From contig NZ_QVQT02000001.1 in assembly GCF_003428625.2 (NCBI RefSeq), positions 1 to 64,000 on the forward strand: a DNA stretch of 64,000 nucleotides, written 5' to 3'. The notes under the pieces are model-generated. The model was not told the origin of the DNA and did not search any database. It worked only from the letters and a program-made list of their open reading frames with translations. Position numbers and translations under genes: made by a program. This DNA is from Paracidobacterium acidisoli. GTDB taxonomy: Bacteria > Acidobacteriota > Terriglobia > Terriglobales > Acidobacteriaceae. How positions within the stretch are numbered: position 1 is the stretch's first letter; the number at the start of each line of letters is the position of its first letter. Shown here one piece after another: positions 9,238 to 19,115 of this stretch.

Positions 9238-10306
9238 GTGGTACGAGTTCATCTTCGCGGGCAGGCGGGTTCGAGAATCGAGCGAGAGCACTTCAAAGAC
9301 CGTAGCCAAGTCCGCTGAGCAGAAGCGCAAGCGCGAACTCGAAGAGGGATTCAATAACTTCGCGGACAATCGGCGCGAGCGGGTCAGAACCATCGAGGAC
9401 CTTGCGGACGAGTACCTGACTTCATACAAATTGCGAAATCCCCAATCGGCTGTCTTCGCTGAATATGCCATGAATCACGTGTGTTGGATCCTCGGTGGTC
9501 GCATGTTTGTCGATTGCAACGAAGCCGCGGTCACAACGTACCAGAATCATCGGCTCCAGGAAGGCGCGGCCCCGAAAAGCATCAATGAAGAGGTGGAATT
9601 CCTGCTCCGTCTGTTGGGAGACCCAAGCGACCTCCTGCGCGTGAGGCTCCGCAAACGTAAGATGCTCAAGCTCAAGGTAGGCCGCTCAATCGCCAAGGCG
9701 TATACAGCAGAAGAAAAGGAGCGGATGCTCGCCGAAGCGAAGAAGGCGCGCTCTCCTCACATCTTTCCAGCCATCATGCTTGCCCTGAACGCGGGCATGC
9801 GCGACGCCGAGATGAAGAACCTGACCTGGGCGCAGATGGATTTGGCCAAGGGATATCTGACGGTTGGCAAGAGCAAGACGGAAGCTGGCGAAGGTCGGAC
9901 CATCCCTCTGAACACTGCTCTCTCGGAATGCATGGGTGACTACGCCGAATGGTACCGACAAAAGTTCGGCAAGCCCCAACCCCAGTGGTACATCTTCCCC
10001 TTTGGCAAGCCCGTCCCAAGCGATCCGACTCGGCCTGTGACCACCTTGAAGACGCCCTGGAACAACGTCCGAAAAAATGCCAAGGTGGAAGGGCGGTGGC
10101 ACGACAACCGGCACACCCTCATCACGGACCTGGCCGAAAGCGGTGCCGGCGACCAGACCATCATGGACATCGCCGGTCATGTCTCAAAACAGATGCTGAA
10201 GCACTATAGTCACATTCGCATGCAGGCGAAGCGAAACGCTCTGGAAGCGATCGTCAAGAAGCAGGGCGGAGCCGGAACATCGAGAGAAAGAGAAGGAGCT
10301 GAGGGG

Positions 10307-10482
10307 GTCCCCACAAAATCCACCACAGTGGTTGTAGAGAAGCGAAAGGCGGCTCGCCGTAATCCCGTGACTGCATCGGTTCGAAGTTCGATCACTGCGT
10401 CGAATTCGAACGGTGATTACTCAGCAGTGTGCACGGATTCGCAGCGTTTTGAAGGGGTGTCCCCACAAAAGTCCCCACAATC
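10307..10482 (+). repeat. Three GTCCCCACAA direct repeats (putative integrase arm sites)
   Basis: GTCCCCACAAAA occurs at 10307-10318 and 10459-10470, followed at once by GTCCCCACAATC at 10471-10482. The last two are in tandem at 12-base spacing. They sit in the final part of the integrase gene, 58-230 bases from the tRNA end. That is where arm-type binding sites for a tyrosine integrase are expected. Confidence 0.55.
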
Positions 10483-10538
10483 GGTCGTTTCTGAGGTTCA
10501 TCGGGGAGTGAATAGGAGAGCTAAATCTAAGATTCTAA

Positions 10539-10615
<77 letters not shown>

Positions 10616-10761
10616 TGTATGGCGGGAGGGCAAATTGCCCTATCCGGTTATATCAAATGGAGGTTGCTGCGTCAAAGCTGCAGTGGGGCGCGAGTTGTGG
10701 ATGAAAGCTGAAAGAACTCGCTTCCCTGGCCGCTTCCCTGCTCCTGCAATCAACACTTCCT

Positions 10762-11535
10762 TTAGTAGAACAGCACGGCGACCCGGAACATGGTGAAGCT
10801 GCCGGGAACGCCGGAGGGCGCGCAGGCTCCGACGGCGGCCTTTGTGTACCTGCCGGAGGCCACCTGCTGCGCGACCTGGCCGGGAAGCTGGCTCAGATCC
10901 GAGGTCTGGAAGCGGACGACGAAGCGGGCTCCGGCGGGAATGCCCTGGTTTGCCGAACAGGCCTGTTCGGCCTGGCCGGTTGCCGGGTCGGCGTGATCGA
11001 CGACGGTGACGTTCTGCGCCTCGAGCAGCGCGCCGACCTTCTGCTCGACCTGGGCTTTATCCATCTGCTGCACGCCGCTGGAGAAGTCCTCGACGGCATA
11101 GAGGCCGCCGTGGAGAACGACGACCGCGACGCCGATCTGGTCCATCTTCGGGTCAAGGATATTGGTGCGGTGCGCAGTGGAGTTCATCCACTCATGCTCG
11201 ACGGCAGACGGGCCGGGGCCGGAGGCGACGTTTTCGGCGATGGCCTGAAAGTGGGCTCCGGCAGCAGCGGCGCGGGTCATGAGGTCGGGCTCGCCGGGAA
11301 ACTGATGCGAGAGCGCAGCCTTCTCAGCCATCTGCCGGCAGTGCGCGACGGCGGCTGAAGCGAGAGCGGCGTTCCACTGCAGAGGGGGCAGGCCGTGCTG
11401 CTGACGGTCCTGATTGGTGAGCTGAAAGATCTGCTGCGTGCGGGCGTCGTCGGGCTGATTGTCAGCCTGCGCCCAGAGCGGGGCGGCGAGCAGTGGAAGC
11501 AGAGCGGCAAGGGCCAGGCGCTGGAAGATGTTCAT
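10762..11535 (-). CDS. Secreted CAP/SCP-domain protein
   Basis: An N-terminal signal peptide (ALAALLPLLAAPLWAQ) is followed by a CAP domain. QIFQLTNQDRQQHGLPPLQW, HCRQMAEKAALSH, AENVASGPG and NSTAHRTNIL are the usual CAP motifs, with the two histidines and acidic residues of the cleft. About 85 residues after the domain have no motif I recognise. Bacterial CAP proteins are extracellular and mostly of unknown activity. The ATG at 11535 has AGGAG upstream and is preferred over the adjacent GTG. Confidence 0.85.
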   Translation of the reverse strand: MNIFQRLALAALLPLLAAPLWAQADNQPDDARTQQIFQLTNQDRQQHGLPPLQWNAALASAAVAHCRQMAEKAALSHQFPGEPDLMTRAAAAGAHFQAIAENVASGPGPSAVEHEWMNSTAHRTNILDPKMDQIGVAVVVLHGGLYAVEDFSSGVQQMDKAQVEQKVGALLEAQNVTVVDHADPATGQAEQACSANQGIPAGARFVVRFQTSDLSQLPGQVAQQVASGRYTKAAVGACAPSGVPGSFTMFRVAVLFY

Positions 11536-11644
11536 CACGGAATGGTTCTCCTGCGGTTACGAGTATTTCAGATGCAGGAGAGCGATGAAGGGGGTTGCCG
11601 GAGGCTGCTTCATCCGGAGGTGAAATAAGCAGCGGAAAGACAAA

Positions 11645-11666
11645 GGGCTGCCGGTGAAGGCAGCCC
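11645..11666 (-). terminator. Rho-independent terminator after bacilliredoxin
   Basis: GGGCTGCC and GGCAGCCC pair around GGTGAA. On the minus strand the stem is followed by TTTGTCTTT. It lies about 20 bases beyond the bacilliredoxin stop. Confidence 0.8.
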
Positions 11667-11687
11667 CGATGGATAGATCAGTCGCGA

Positions 11688-12119
11688 TTACTGCGCGGCG
11701 GAAGCAGGGACGCAGAGCTCGTTGAAGGCGCGGGCAAGCTCCTGCGCGATGGCCTGCGGCGGATTGTTCTCGATGATGAAGCGCTGCATGAGATACACCA
11801 GCTTGCCGTCGCGCAGAATGGCCACGGCGGGCGAAGTCGGCGGATTGCCGTCGAAGTAGGAGCGGGCGCGCTCGGTGGCTTCGCGGTCCTGCCCGGCAAA
11901 GACGGTGATGGACTGGTCAGGCGTGACGGGATTCTGCAGAGCAAGACGGACGCCGGGGCGCATTTTGCCGGCAGCACATCCGCAGATGGAGTTGACGACG
12001 AGCATCGTGGTGCCGGGCTTTGCCAGCGCCGCATCGACCTCTTCGGCGGTGCGCGTTTCGCTGATGCCTGCGCGAACCAGCTCCTCGCGCATGGGAATGA
12101 CCATAATCTCGGGATACAT
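11688..12119 (-). CDS. BrxA/BrxB (YphP/YqiW) family bacilliredoxin
   Basis: Small thiol protein of 143 residues that removes low-molecular-weight thiols from S-thiolated proteins in relatives. The family Cys-Gly-Cys site is in NSICGCAAGKMRPG near residue 55. The start MYPEIMVIPM is placed at 12119 because GAGGAG sits 9 bases upstream and this matches the normal family N-terminus. A longer upstream frame adds about 46 unrelated residues. Bacillithiol use by this organism is not shown by the window. Confidence 0.9.
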   Translation of the reverse strand: MYPEIMVIPMREELVRAGISETRTAEEVDAALAKPGTTMLVVNSICGCAAGKMRPGVRLALQNPVTPDQSITVFAGQDREATERARSYFDGNPPTSPAVAILRDGKLVYLMQRFIIENNPPQAIAQELARAFNELCVPASAAQ

Positions 12120-12319
12120 ACGTTTCCGCTCCTCGGGTAGAAACCTGACCTCTTCCATTGTACTGAAGAGGGACAGGCGAACCCAGAAAAATGGAAAACG
12201 GCAGCCTGCCGCGTACCCATGCCCGGAAGTCCGGACATGGGCACCCTGCTCCGACACCTTTATTCCAGCAACCTTTTCCCTGCTTATTCCGGCAATTTCT
12301 CCTGTACTCGGTTTCCAGG

Positions 12320-14821
12320 CTATGCGTCGGTAAAGGCAGCGGCGCGGGGCTGGCCCTTCGCCAGCTGAGGCGGCGCATCGGGCTGGATAAAGTCGGCGGT
12401 CCAGTGCCAGTTGCGTATTTCGGGCATGTCTTCAAAGTTCTGACGGATGTAGACGTAATGCTCGTGCAGCTTTGCCTGGAAGAAGTCGATGACATCCGAG
12501 ACCTGCGAGCGGAGCCGGGGCACGTACTTCAGCGCGTCGATGGCCAGATGGAATCTGCTCATCTTATTGAGCACCACCATGTCGAAGGGAGTGGTGGTGG
12601 TGCCGTAGTCCTGAAAACCGCGGACGTGGAAGCGGGCCTCACTGGAGCGGCCATGCACCATGCTGTGAATGATGTGCGGATAGCCGTGGAAGGCGAAGAT
12701 AACGGGGCGCTCGCGGGTGAAGAGCTGATTGAAGGTGATGTTGTCCATGCCGTGCGGATGGGCGTCGGGACTCATGAGGGCGTTGAGATCGACGATATTG
12801 ACGACGCGGAGTTTGATGCCGGGCACGTGCTTCTGCAACAGCCAGGAGGTGGCGCAGACCTCGAGCGTGGGCACGTCGCCGACGCAGGCAAGAACGACGT
12901 CCGGCTCGGTGCCGCCGTCGTTGGTGGCAAAGTCCCAGACGGACGCGCCCTGGGAGCAGTGCGCCAGGGCCTGCTCGAAGGTGAGCCACTCGAACTCGGG
13001 CTGCTTGCCGCAGGTGACCACATTAATGTAGTTGCGGCTGCGCAGGCAGTGGTCGAAGACGTTGAGCAGGCAGTTAGAGTCGGGCGGATAGTAAATGCGA
13101 ACAATCTCGCTGCGGCGCTGCAGCACATTGTCGACAAAGCCGGGCGCCTGATGGCTGAAGCCATTGTGATCGTTGCGCCATGCGTGGCTGCTGAGCAGCA
13201 CATTGAGTGAGGCGATGGGACGGCGCCAGGGAAACTCGCGGCACTGCTCAAGCCACTTGGCATGCTGCGTGATCATGGAGTCGACGACCTGCGCGAAGGC
13301 CTCATAGGAAGTCCACATGCCGTGCCGGCCGGTGAGGATATAGCCCTCGAGCCAGCCCTCACAGAGGTGCTCGCTGAGAACCTCCATAACGCGGCCATCG
13401 GGGCTGATGTGGTCGTCGATGGAGACGGTGGGGCGCATGCTGCAGCGGTCTGTGGCTTCGAAGACGGCATTGAGGCGGTTGGAATTCGTCTCATCGGGAC
13501 AGAAGACGCGAAAGTTCTGCGTATTTTGCCGGAGGACGTCGCGGAGATATTCGCCGAGCTTGCGCGGCGCTTCAGCAATGACCTCCCCGGGAGCGGGAAC
13601 GGCGAGGGCATAGTGCGCGAAGTCGGGCAGGTCGAGGGTTTTGAGCAGGCGGCCTCCGTTGACGTGGGGGCTGGCGCTCATGCGCAGATCGCCTTCGGGA
13701 ACGAGCGCGGTGATATCGGCAGCGGGATGGCCATCGCTGTCGAAGAGAGTCTCGGGATGATAGCTGTGCATCCACGCTTCGAGCATCTTCAGATGCTCGG
13801 GGTTTTCTCGGACGCCGGCGAGCGGAACCTGATGCGCGCGGAAGGTGCCTTCGACGGGAACGCCGTCGATCTCCTTCGGGCCGGACCATCCTTTGGGCGT
13901 GCGCAGAATGAGCATGGGCCACGGCTTCTGCTGCCCCGGATGACCGGAGCGGGCGGCCTGCTGGATGGCGCGGATACCGGCGCAGCAGTGGTTCAGCGCG
14001 TCGGCCATGCTTTGATGTACGAGCGCCGGATCGTCGCCTTCGACGAAGTATGGCTCGTAACCGCGGCCGGTAAAGAGAGCGCGCAGCTCTTCGTCGGGCG
14101 TGCGGGCGAGCACCGTGGGGCCGGAGATCTTGTATCCGTTGAGATGAAGGATGGGCAGCACGGCGCCATCGCGCACCGGGTTCAGAAACTCGATGCCCTT
14201 CCAGCTTCCCTCCAGCGGACAGGTCTCGGCTTCTCCGTCGCCGATGACGCAGGCCACGATGAGGCTGGGATTATCGAAGGCCGCGCCGAAGGCGTGAACG
14301 AGCGCATAGCCGAGCTCTCCGCCCTCGTGCATGGAGTTGGGCGTGTGCGGCCCGCAGTGGCTGGGAATGCCGCCGGGCGTGGAAAAGGAGCGGAAGAGCA
14401 GACGCATGCCTGCTTCGTCCTGCGTGATGTCAGGATGAACGTCGGTGTAGCAGCCCTCAAGGTAAGCGCAGGCGTTGAGCGTGGGGCCGCCGTGCCCGGG
14501 GCCGGAGATATAAATTATGCTGGCGCGGGTCTGCTGGATAAGACGGTTGAGATGGGCGTAAATGAAGTTCTGCCCGGCAGAGGTGCCCCAGTGGCCGAGC
14601 AGGCGCGGCTTGATCTGCTCGACGGTAAGCGGCTCGCGGAGCAGAGCGTTATCGCGCAGATAAATCTGGCCGACAGAGAGGTAGTTTGCCGCCTTCCAGA
14701 AGCGATCGACCTGCGAGAGCAGCTCCGGCGAAAGCGGGCCGGTGGCGTTTTGCGGAGGAGCCGGCTGCGGCTGGTCGTTCGCCTGAACAGCCGTGGAAAG
14801 GGCTGCGTCAAATGTGAACAT
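12320..14821 (-). CDS. xfp: Xylulose-5-phosphate/fructose-6-phosphate phosphoketolase
   Basis: Cytosolic thiamine-diphosphate enzyme that splits xylulose-5-P or fructose-6-P with phosphate into acetyl phosphate plus a shorter sugar phosphate. The 833-residue length is close to family size (about 800). YLSVGQIYL, GPGHGGP, the TPP-binding segment VIGDGEAETCPLEGSWK, HLNGYKISGPTV and the C-terminal SHAWRNDHNGFSHQ are diagnostic. AAGGAG stands before the ATG. ackA lies 87 bases upstream on the same strand, so the pair converts sugar phosphate to acetate with ATP formation. A 20-residue Pro/Gln-rich start precedes the conserved core. Confidence 0.96.
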   Translation of the reverse strand: MFTFDAALSTAVQANDQPQPAPPQNATGPLSPELLSQVDRFWKAANYLSVGQIYLRDNALLREPLTVEQIKPRLLGHWGTSAGQNFIYAHLNRLIQQTRASIIYISGPGHGGPTLNACAYLEGCYTDVHPDITQDEAGMRLLFRSFSTPGGIPSHCGPHTPNSMHEGGELGYALVHAFGAAFDNPSLIVACVIGDGEAETCPLEGSWKGIEFLNPVRDGAVLPILHLNGYKISGPTVLARTPDEELRALFTGRGYEPYFVEGDDPALVHQSMADALNHCCAGIRAIQQAARSGHPGQQKPWPMLILRTPKGWSGPKEIDGVPVEGTFRAHQVPLAGVRENPEHLKMLEAWMHSYHPETLFDSDGHPAADITALVPEGDLRMSASPHVNGGRLLKTLDLPDFAHYALAVPAPGEVIAEAPRKLGEYLRDVLRQNTQNFRVFCPDETNSNRLNAVFEATDRCSMRPTVSIDDHISPDGRVMEVLSEHLCEGWLEGYILTGRHGMWTSYEAFAQVVDSMITQHAKWLEQCREFPWRRPIASLNVLLSSHAWRNDHNGFSHQAPGFVDNVLQRRSEIVRIYYPPDSNCLLNVFDHCLRSRNYINVVTCGKQPEFEWLTFEQALAHCSQGASVWDFATNDGGTEPDVVLACVGDVPTLEVCATSWLLQKHVPGIKLRVVNIVDLNALMSPDAHPHGMDNITFNQLFTRERPVIFAFHGYPHIIHSMVHGRSSEARFHVRGFQDYGTTTTPFDMVVLNKMSRFHLAIDALKYVPRLRSQVSDVIDFFQAKLHEHYVYIRQNFEDMPEIRNWHWTADFIQPDAPPQLAKGQPRAAAFTDA

Positions 14822-14908
14822 GCATCTCTCCTTCTTCCCGATGGTTTCCGGTGAGCGCTTCTGTTTATCTATCTATCCGAAGCGATCCCCTCATCGCAGT
14901 GATGAGGA

Positions 14909-16072
14909 TCACGCGCGGGGCTGTGTTTGTTCCCGAAGCAGACGGCGGCAGTGGCGCGCGATCTGCACCTCTTCTTCGCTCGGCATGACTCTGATTTTGG
15001 TGTAGCTGTCTTCGCCGTCGCGTTCAATGCCCAGAAAAGCAAGGTTTTCGCAGATGAGATGACGGATGAACGGACTGTGCTCACCGATGCCGCCGGTAAA
15101 GATCAGCAGATCGAGACCGCCGAGCTCGGCCGCGTATGCGCCGATGGTTTTACGGACGCCGGCGACAAAGATCTGAATCGCGAGCGCGGCGCCGGCGTTG
15201 TTCTGCTGCATGGACTCCTGCAGTTTACGCATATCGGCCAGGCCGCCGGAGATGGCAGTGAGACCGGAGCGGCGGTTCAGCAGATCTTCGAGCGCGTCGG
15301 CATCGAGATGCTCGTTGCGCAGCAGAAACAGGAGCACGCCGGGATCGAGATCGCCGGTGCGCGTCGCCATGGGAATGCCTCCGGTGGGGGTGAGCCCCAT
15401 GGACGTATCGATGGAGTGTCCGTCGCGCAGCGCCACGAGGCTGGCTCCGCTGCCGAGATGAGCGCAGATGGCGCGCGCTGGAATGGCTCCGCCCAGCCGG
15501 TGCAGGACAGACTCATACGACAGGCCGTGAAAGCCATAGCGCAGCACGCCCTTTTCAAAGAGCTGCTTCGGCAGGGGAAAGCGCGAAGCGATCTCGGGAA
15601 GCGTGCGGTGAAATGCCGTGTCGAAACAGGCAAACTGCTGCGCCTGGGGGAACTGCGTCTGCGCATCGGCGATGAGATCGAGCGAGACGGGAATGTGCAG
15701 CGGGGCGAAATGGACCGATTCTCCGAGCGTTCGGATGACCTGATCGGTGATGCGCTGATGGGTGCGCAGATGCGGGCCGCCGTGCACGACGCGATGACCG
15801 ATGGAGTGCGGCGCTTCGCCGGTGAACTTCAGCAGCGCCTCAGCGGCTCGACTGAATGCGTGCTGCTGCGAAGAGAGCGTATAGCTCTCGCTGAGAAGCG
15901 TGCTGCCGGCAGCGTCAGAGATGTGGAGCGTGCCGCCTGACTGCCCAATGCCATCGGCTCCGCCGGTAAGGAGCGCAGTCTCTTCTCCGTCACGTTCGGC
16001 GAAGAGGCCGAACTTGAGCGAAGAGGAGCCGCTGTTGAGAACCAGCACCGGACTGGAGGCAAAGTCAGGCAT
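14909..16072 (-). CDS. ackA: Acetate kinase
   Basis: Converts acetyl phosphate and ADP to acetate and ATP. It opens with VLVLNSGSSSLKFGLF, the acetate kinase phosphate-1 motif. GHRVVHGG, FDTAFH, GFHGLSYE, CAHLGSGAS and FTGGIGEHSP are all present. At 387 residues it is slightly shorter than typical (about 400). It is the first gene of the ackA-xfp unit. No pta gene is nearby, in line with phosphoketolase supplying acetyl phosphate directly. Confidence 0.95.
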   Translation of the reverse strand: MPDFASSPVLVLNSGSSSLKFGLFAERDGEETALLTGGADGIGQSGGTLHISDAAGSTLLSESYTLSSQQHAFSRAAEALLKFTGEAPHSIGHRVVHGGPHLRTHQRITDQVIRTLGESVHFAPLHIPVSLDLIADAQTQFPQAQQFACFDTAFHRTLPEIASRFPLPKQLFEKGVLRYGFHGLSYESVLHRLGGAIPARAICAHLGSGASLVALRDGHSIDTSMGLTPTGGIPMATRTGDLDPGVLLFLLRNEHLDADALEDLLNRRSGLTAISGGLADMRKLQESMQQNNAGAALAIQIFVAGVRKTIGAYAAELGGLDLLIFTGGIGEHSPFIRHLICENLAFLGIERDGEDSYTKIRVMPSEEEVQIARHCRRLLREQTQPRA

Positions 16073-16372
16073 GGATGGCAGGCTGCGTCGTCTGTTCTGC
16101 CATTTTATGATGATGCGCTTTGGTGGAAGGGTTTCGCTCTCTTCGCTTTCACGGCAAATTCACGATGGCGGGCGGGGATATGGCTGCACTGCGGTGCGCC
16201 GGACTGCGGGCCGGAGGGTCCTGCAATGCGTTCGACGGCACAGGCGTGAGCGGTTATGATACGAAGAGAGACGGCTGACTGCCGGTTCTCTTTTCCCTTC
16301 TGCTATTTCCCAGACGACAACTTCAGTGATTTCTGTTTTCCCTTTCGTTCCGAGGAGCCGCTTCTGAGCCCC

Positions 16373-17596
16373 ATGACTTCGCACAAACATAACCATACCT
16401 GGATCATTCTGCTGCTCGGCTCGCTGTGCGTGGTGACGCCGTTCGCCATCGACATGTACCTGCCGGCCTTCGCCACCATTGCTGCGGAGTTCGGGACGAC
16501 GACCTCGGCGATTTCGATCTCGCTCTCGACGTATTTTGTCGGCTTCGCACTGGGACAGGTGATCTACGGGCCGCTGCTTGACCGCTTCGGACGCAAGCGG
16601 CCGCTGTATGTGGGACTGGTGATCTATATTCTCTGCTCGGCCGGCTGTGCGGTATCGCCGAGCCTGCAGACATTTACCGTGCTGCGCTTTCTGGAGGCGC
16701 TGGGTGGATGCGTGGCGCAGGTTGCGGCCATTGCCATGGTGCGCGATTTCTTTCCGGTGAAGGAGAGCGCAAAGATTTTCTCACTGCTGTTTCTGATGAT
16801 CGGGGTCTCTCCCCTGGCTGCGCCGACGGTGGGAAGCCTGATTATGGCGGGTCCGGGCTGGCGTTGGATCTTCGCCCTGCTGGCGGCAATTGCATTTGTC
16901 ATTCTGATGGTTACATTTTTCCTGCTGCCGGAGGGACACACGCCGGACCACTCGGTTTCGCTGCGTCCGGGACCGCTGCTGGCGGGCTTTCAGACGATCT
17001 TCCGCGACCGGCAGTTCCTGACGTATACGCTGGCGGGCGCATTTTCCTTCGCCGGACTGTTTGCTTATGTGGCCGGGTCGCCGGTGATCTTCATGGACGG
17101 CTTCCACATGGGCACCAAAGCCTTCGGCATCGTCTTCGCGGTGCTGGTGATGGGCTTCATCGGCGGCAACCAGGTGAATATCTTTTTGCTGCGCCGGTTT
17201 TCGAGCCGGCAGATCTTCTTTGCCGCTCTGGTGGTGCAGGTGGTGACGGGCCTGCTGTTCTACGCCGGGATGCGCGGCCACCTGATCGGTTTGAACGGAA
17301 CGCTGGTGCTGTTCTTTATCTTTCTCTCGTGCATCGGGCTGACGTACCCCAATGGCGCGGCACTGGGGCTGGCTCCATTCTCGCGGGATGCAGGGCGCGC
17401 TTCGGCGTTGCTCGGCTTTCTGCAGACGGGCACCGGCGCTGTGATCTCGCTGTGCATCGGGCTGATGGGCGCGCGTGCGATTGCCCTTCTGCTGGCGACT
17501 ACCGCGGTGGCCGGCCTGGCGATTCTGTTGGCGGGCAGAGCCGGGCTGCAGGAGATCGTCGGAAGCGAAGAGACCGAGACGGTGCTGATGCACTGA
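16373..17596 (+). CDS. Bcr/CflA-type multidrug MFS transporter
   Basis: Inner-membrane drug:proton antiporter of 407 residues with about 12 hydrophobic segments. LGSLCVVTPFAIDMYLPAF is the typical first helix of the Bcr/CflA group. GPLLDRFGRKRPLY is the MFS loop 2-3 motif and RFLEALGGC is the fourth-helix motif of the group. The start at 16373 is chosen because upstream sequence in frame (Phe-rich, from 16256) does not resemble the family. It is divergent from ackA and convergent with the SDR gene. Substrate unknown. Confidence 0.9.
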   Translation: MTSHKHNHTWIILLLGSLCVVTPFAIDMYLPAFATIAAEFGTTTSAISISLSTYFVGFALGQVIYGPLLDRFGRKRPLYVGLVIYILCSAGCAVSPSLQTFTVLRFLEALGGCVAQVAAIAMVRDFFPVKESAKIFSLLFLMIGVSPLAAPTVGSLIMAGPGWRWIFALLAAIAFVILMVTFFLLPEGHTPDHSVSLRPGPLLAGFQTIFRDRQFLTYTLAGAFSFAGLFAYVAGSPVIFMDGFHMGTKAFGIVFAVLVMGFIGGNQVNIFLLRRFSSRQIFFAALVVQVVTGLLFYAGMRGHLIGLNGTLVLFFIFLSCIGLTYPNGAALGLAPFSRDAGRASALLGFLQTGTGAVISLCIGLMGARAIALLLATTAVAGLAILLAGRAGLQEIVGSEETETVLMH

Positions 17597-17651
17597 GCCG
17601 CGGGCATTCCGGCAGCGGCGCAGAAGGCCGCCGTCCGGGCCTGCGCTGCTG

Positions 17652-18458
17652 TTACTGGTTGACGCCGCTGGCCATATAGCCGCCGTCGATGACGAGGATC
17701 TCTCCGGTCACGAAAGAGGCCGCGTCAGAGACGAGATAGATGGCGCCGCCTGCGATCTCGCTGAGGTCGCCGAAGCGGTTCATGGGCGTGCGCATTCTGA
17801 GCTCCCTGCCCCGGTCGGTGTTCAGCACGAGCTCGGCGTTGAGCGCGGTGGGGAAGATGCCGGGCGCAATGGCGTTGACACATATATTGTGAGGCGCAAG
17901 CTCGATGGCCAGGGATTTGGTCAAAGCTCCGACACCGGCCTTGCTGACTCCGTAGGCGGCGACATCACGGAAAGAGACGAAGGTGGAGAGCGAAGCGATG
18001 TTGAGAATCTTTCCGCGGCGCTGGCTCACCATCGTCCGGCCGAAGATCTGGCAGGCGCGCAGCGTGCCGTTGAGGTTGATGTCGAGAACACGCTGCCAGT
18101 CCTCTTCGGAGCAGTCGAGGGTGGGCACCTTCAGCGTGATGCCCGCGGCGTTCACCAGAATGTCGACCTTGCCGAAGCGGTCCAGCACCGCGGCATGAAG
18201 CGATTCGACTGAGGAGCGGTCGCGGACGTCGATGGTGCGACGCAGCGTCTGACGGCCCAGAGCCTCGATGGCGCAGGCGGTCTGACAGGTTTCCTCTTCG
18301 CGGCGTGAGGAGGCGACAACGTCGGCGCCGGCTTCGGCGAGGGCGAGTGTGATGGCATGGCCCAGTCCGGAGGTACCCCCGATCACGACGGCACACCTGC
18401 CGCTCAGGTTAAAGAGATCAGACCGGGGACTCGATTTGGCGTTCAATAAATATTCCAT
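17652..18458 (-). CDS. SDR-family sugar/sugar-acid dehydrogenase (IdnO/KduD-like)
   Basis: Classical short-chain dehydrogenase of 268 residues. GGTSGLGHA near residue 28 binds the nucleotide, NAAG follows, and Ser plus YGVSK form the catalytic site (NIASLSTF, then YGVSK). The opening DLFNLSGRCAVV resembles gluconate 5-dehydrogenase and 2-deoxygluconate dehydrogenase. It is divergent from the ROK regulator, with a long regulatory gap between them. A role in sugar-acid oxidation with the downstream locus is an inference; FabG-like activity is not excluded. Confidence 0.8.
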   Translation of the reverse strand: MEYLLNAKSSPRSDLFNLSGRCAVVIGGTSGLGHAITLALAEAGADVVASSRREEETCQTACAIEALGRQTLRRTIDVRDRSSVESLHAAVLDRFGKVDILVNAAGITLKVPTLDCSEEDWQRVLDINLNGTLRACQIFGRTMVSQRRGKILNIASLSTFVSFRDVAAYGVSKAGVGALTKSLAIELAPHNICVNAIAPGIFPTALNAELVLNTDRGRELRMRTPMNRFGDLSEIAGGAIYLVSDAASFVTGEILVIDGGYMASGVNQ

Positions 18459-19115
18459 GTCTCAAACGAACTCGCGTGAGCGACCAGACTACCATACGAA
18501 GTTCTCAGCCGCCGCGACAGATATGGCCTCGGCGGCCTTCTGTTTCGGGCTGCAGGATGAAACGGCGATTGTCCTCAATCCATTTACCAAAGGATGGTAC
18601 GGAAGCCTCGCTCGCCGTCAGCAATGCGGCGACAGAATGGTATCTCTGTGAATGCGCCACACTTCGACGGAAATCGCTGAATCCGCACCGGCTATCCGGC
18701 GATGCTGCGGCTGCATGAATTGGATGAAAGACACATGCGGGCAAAACGGCAATCAATCTTATTTTTAGATTTGAATAAAAACGTTTCCAGCGCTTCGATC
18801 CGGCGGTTTCCGGGCCACGGCGCCGCGGCCACTTGCCGGCTCGCCCATACCGTAAATGCTGTACGGAAGGCGGTTAGCTTTCAGAAGAGAGGACGGCGCC
18901 GCCGAAACAGGTCAAATTTTGGATTTTCTTCTGGAGCAAATCGTAATAGACTGGGTCGTCTTCAGCGATGGCGGGCAGAGAGAATGTTTTGCAGCTTTTA
19001 ACCGAATGGGAGAGAAAGCGAAGAAACATTTCAAATCTGCCTGTGAACGCGATTACAGATGCAACCCGCACCCCCGGCGGGCCCAATTCAACTCCGCGGA
19101 GCACATGAAAACCGC
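18459..19115. other. Long intergenic region between SDR and ROK genes
   Basis: About 660 bases without a credible gene. Short open frames on both strands lack family resemblance. The middle (about 18750-18790) is AT-rich and could hold divergent promoters. I could not identify a specific operator. Confidence 0.5.

Noticed and set aside
13262-14854. Plus-strand frame of 530 codons
   Set aside because: It lies opposite xfp and is a by-product of GC-rich third positions.
17652-18458. SDR as FabG of fatty acid synthesis
   Set aside because: No fatty-acid genes lie nearby, and the opening LFNLSGRCAVV is closer to gluconate/ketodeoxygluconate dehydrogenases. Not excluded by sequence alone.
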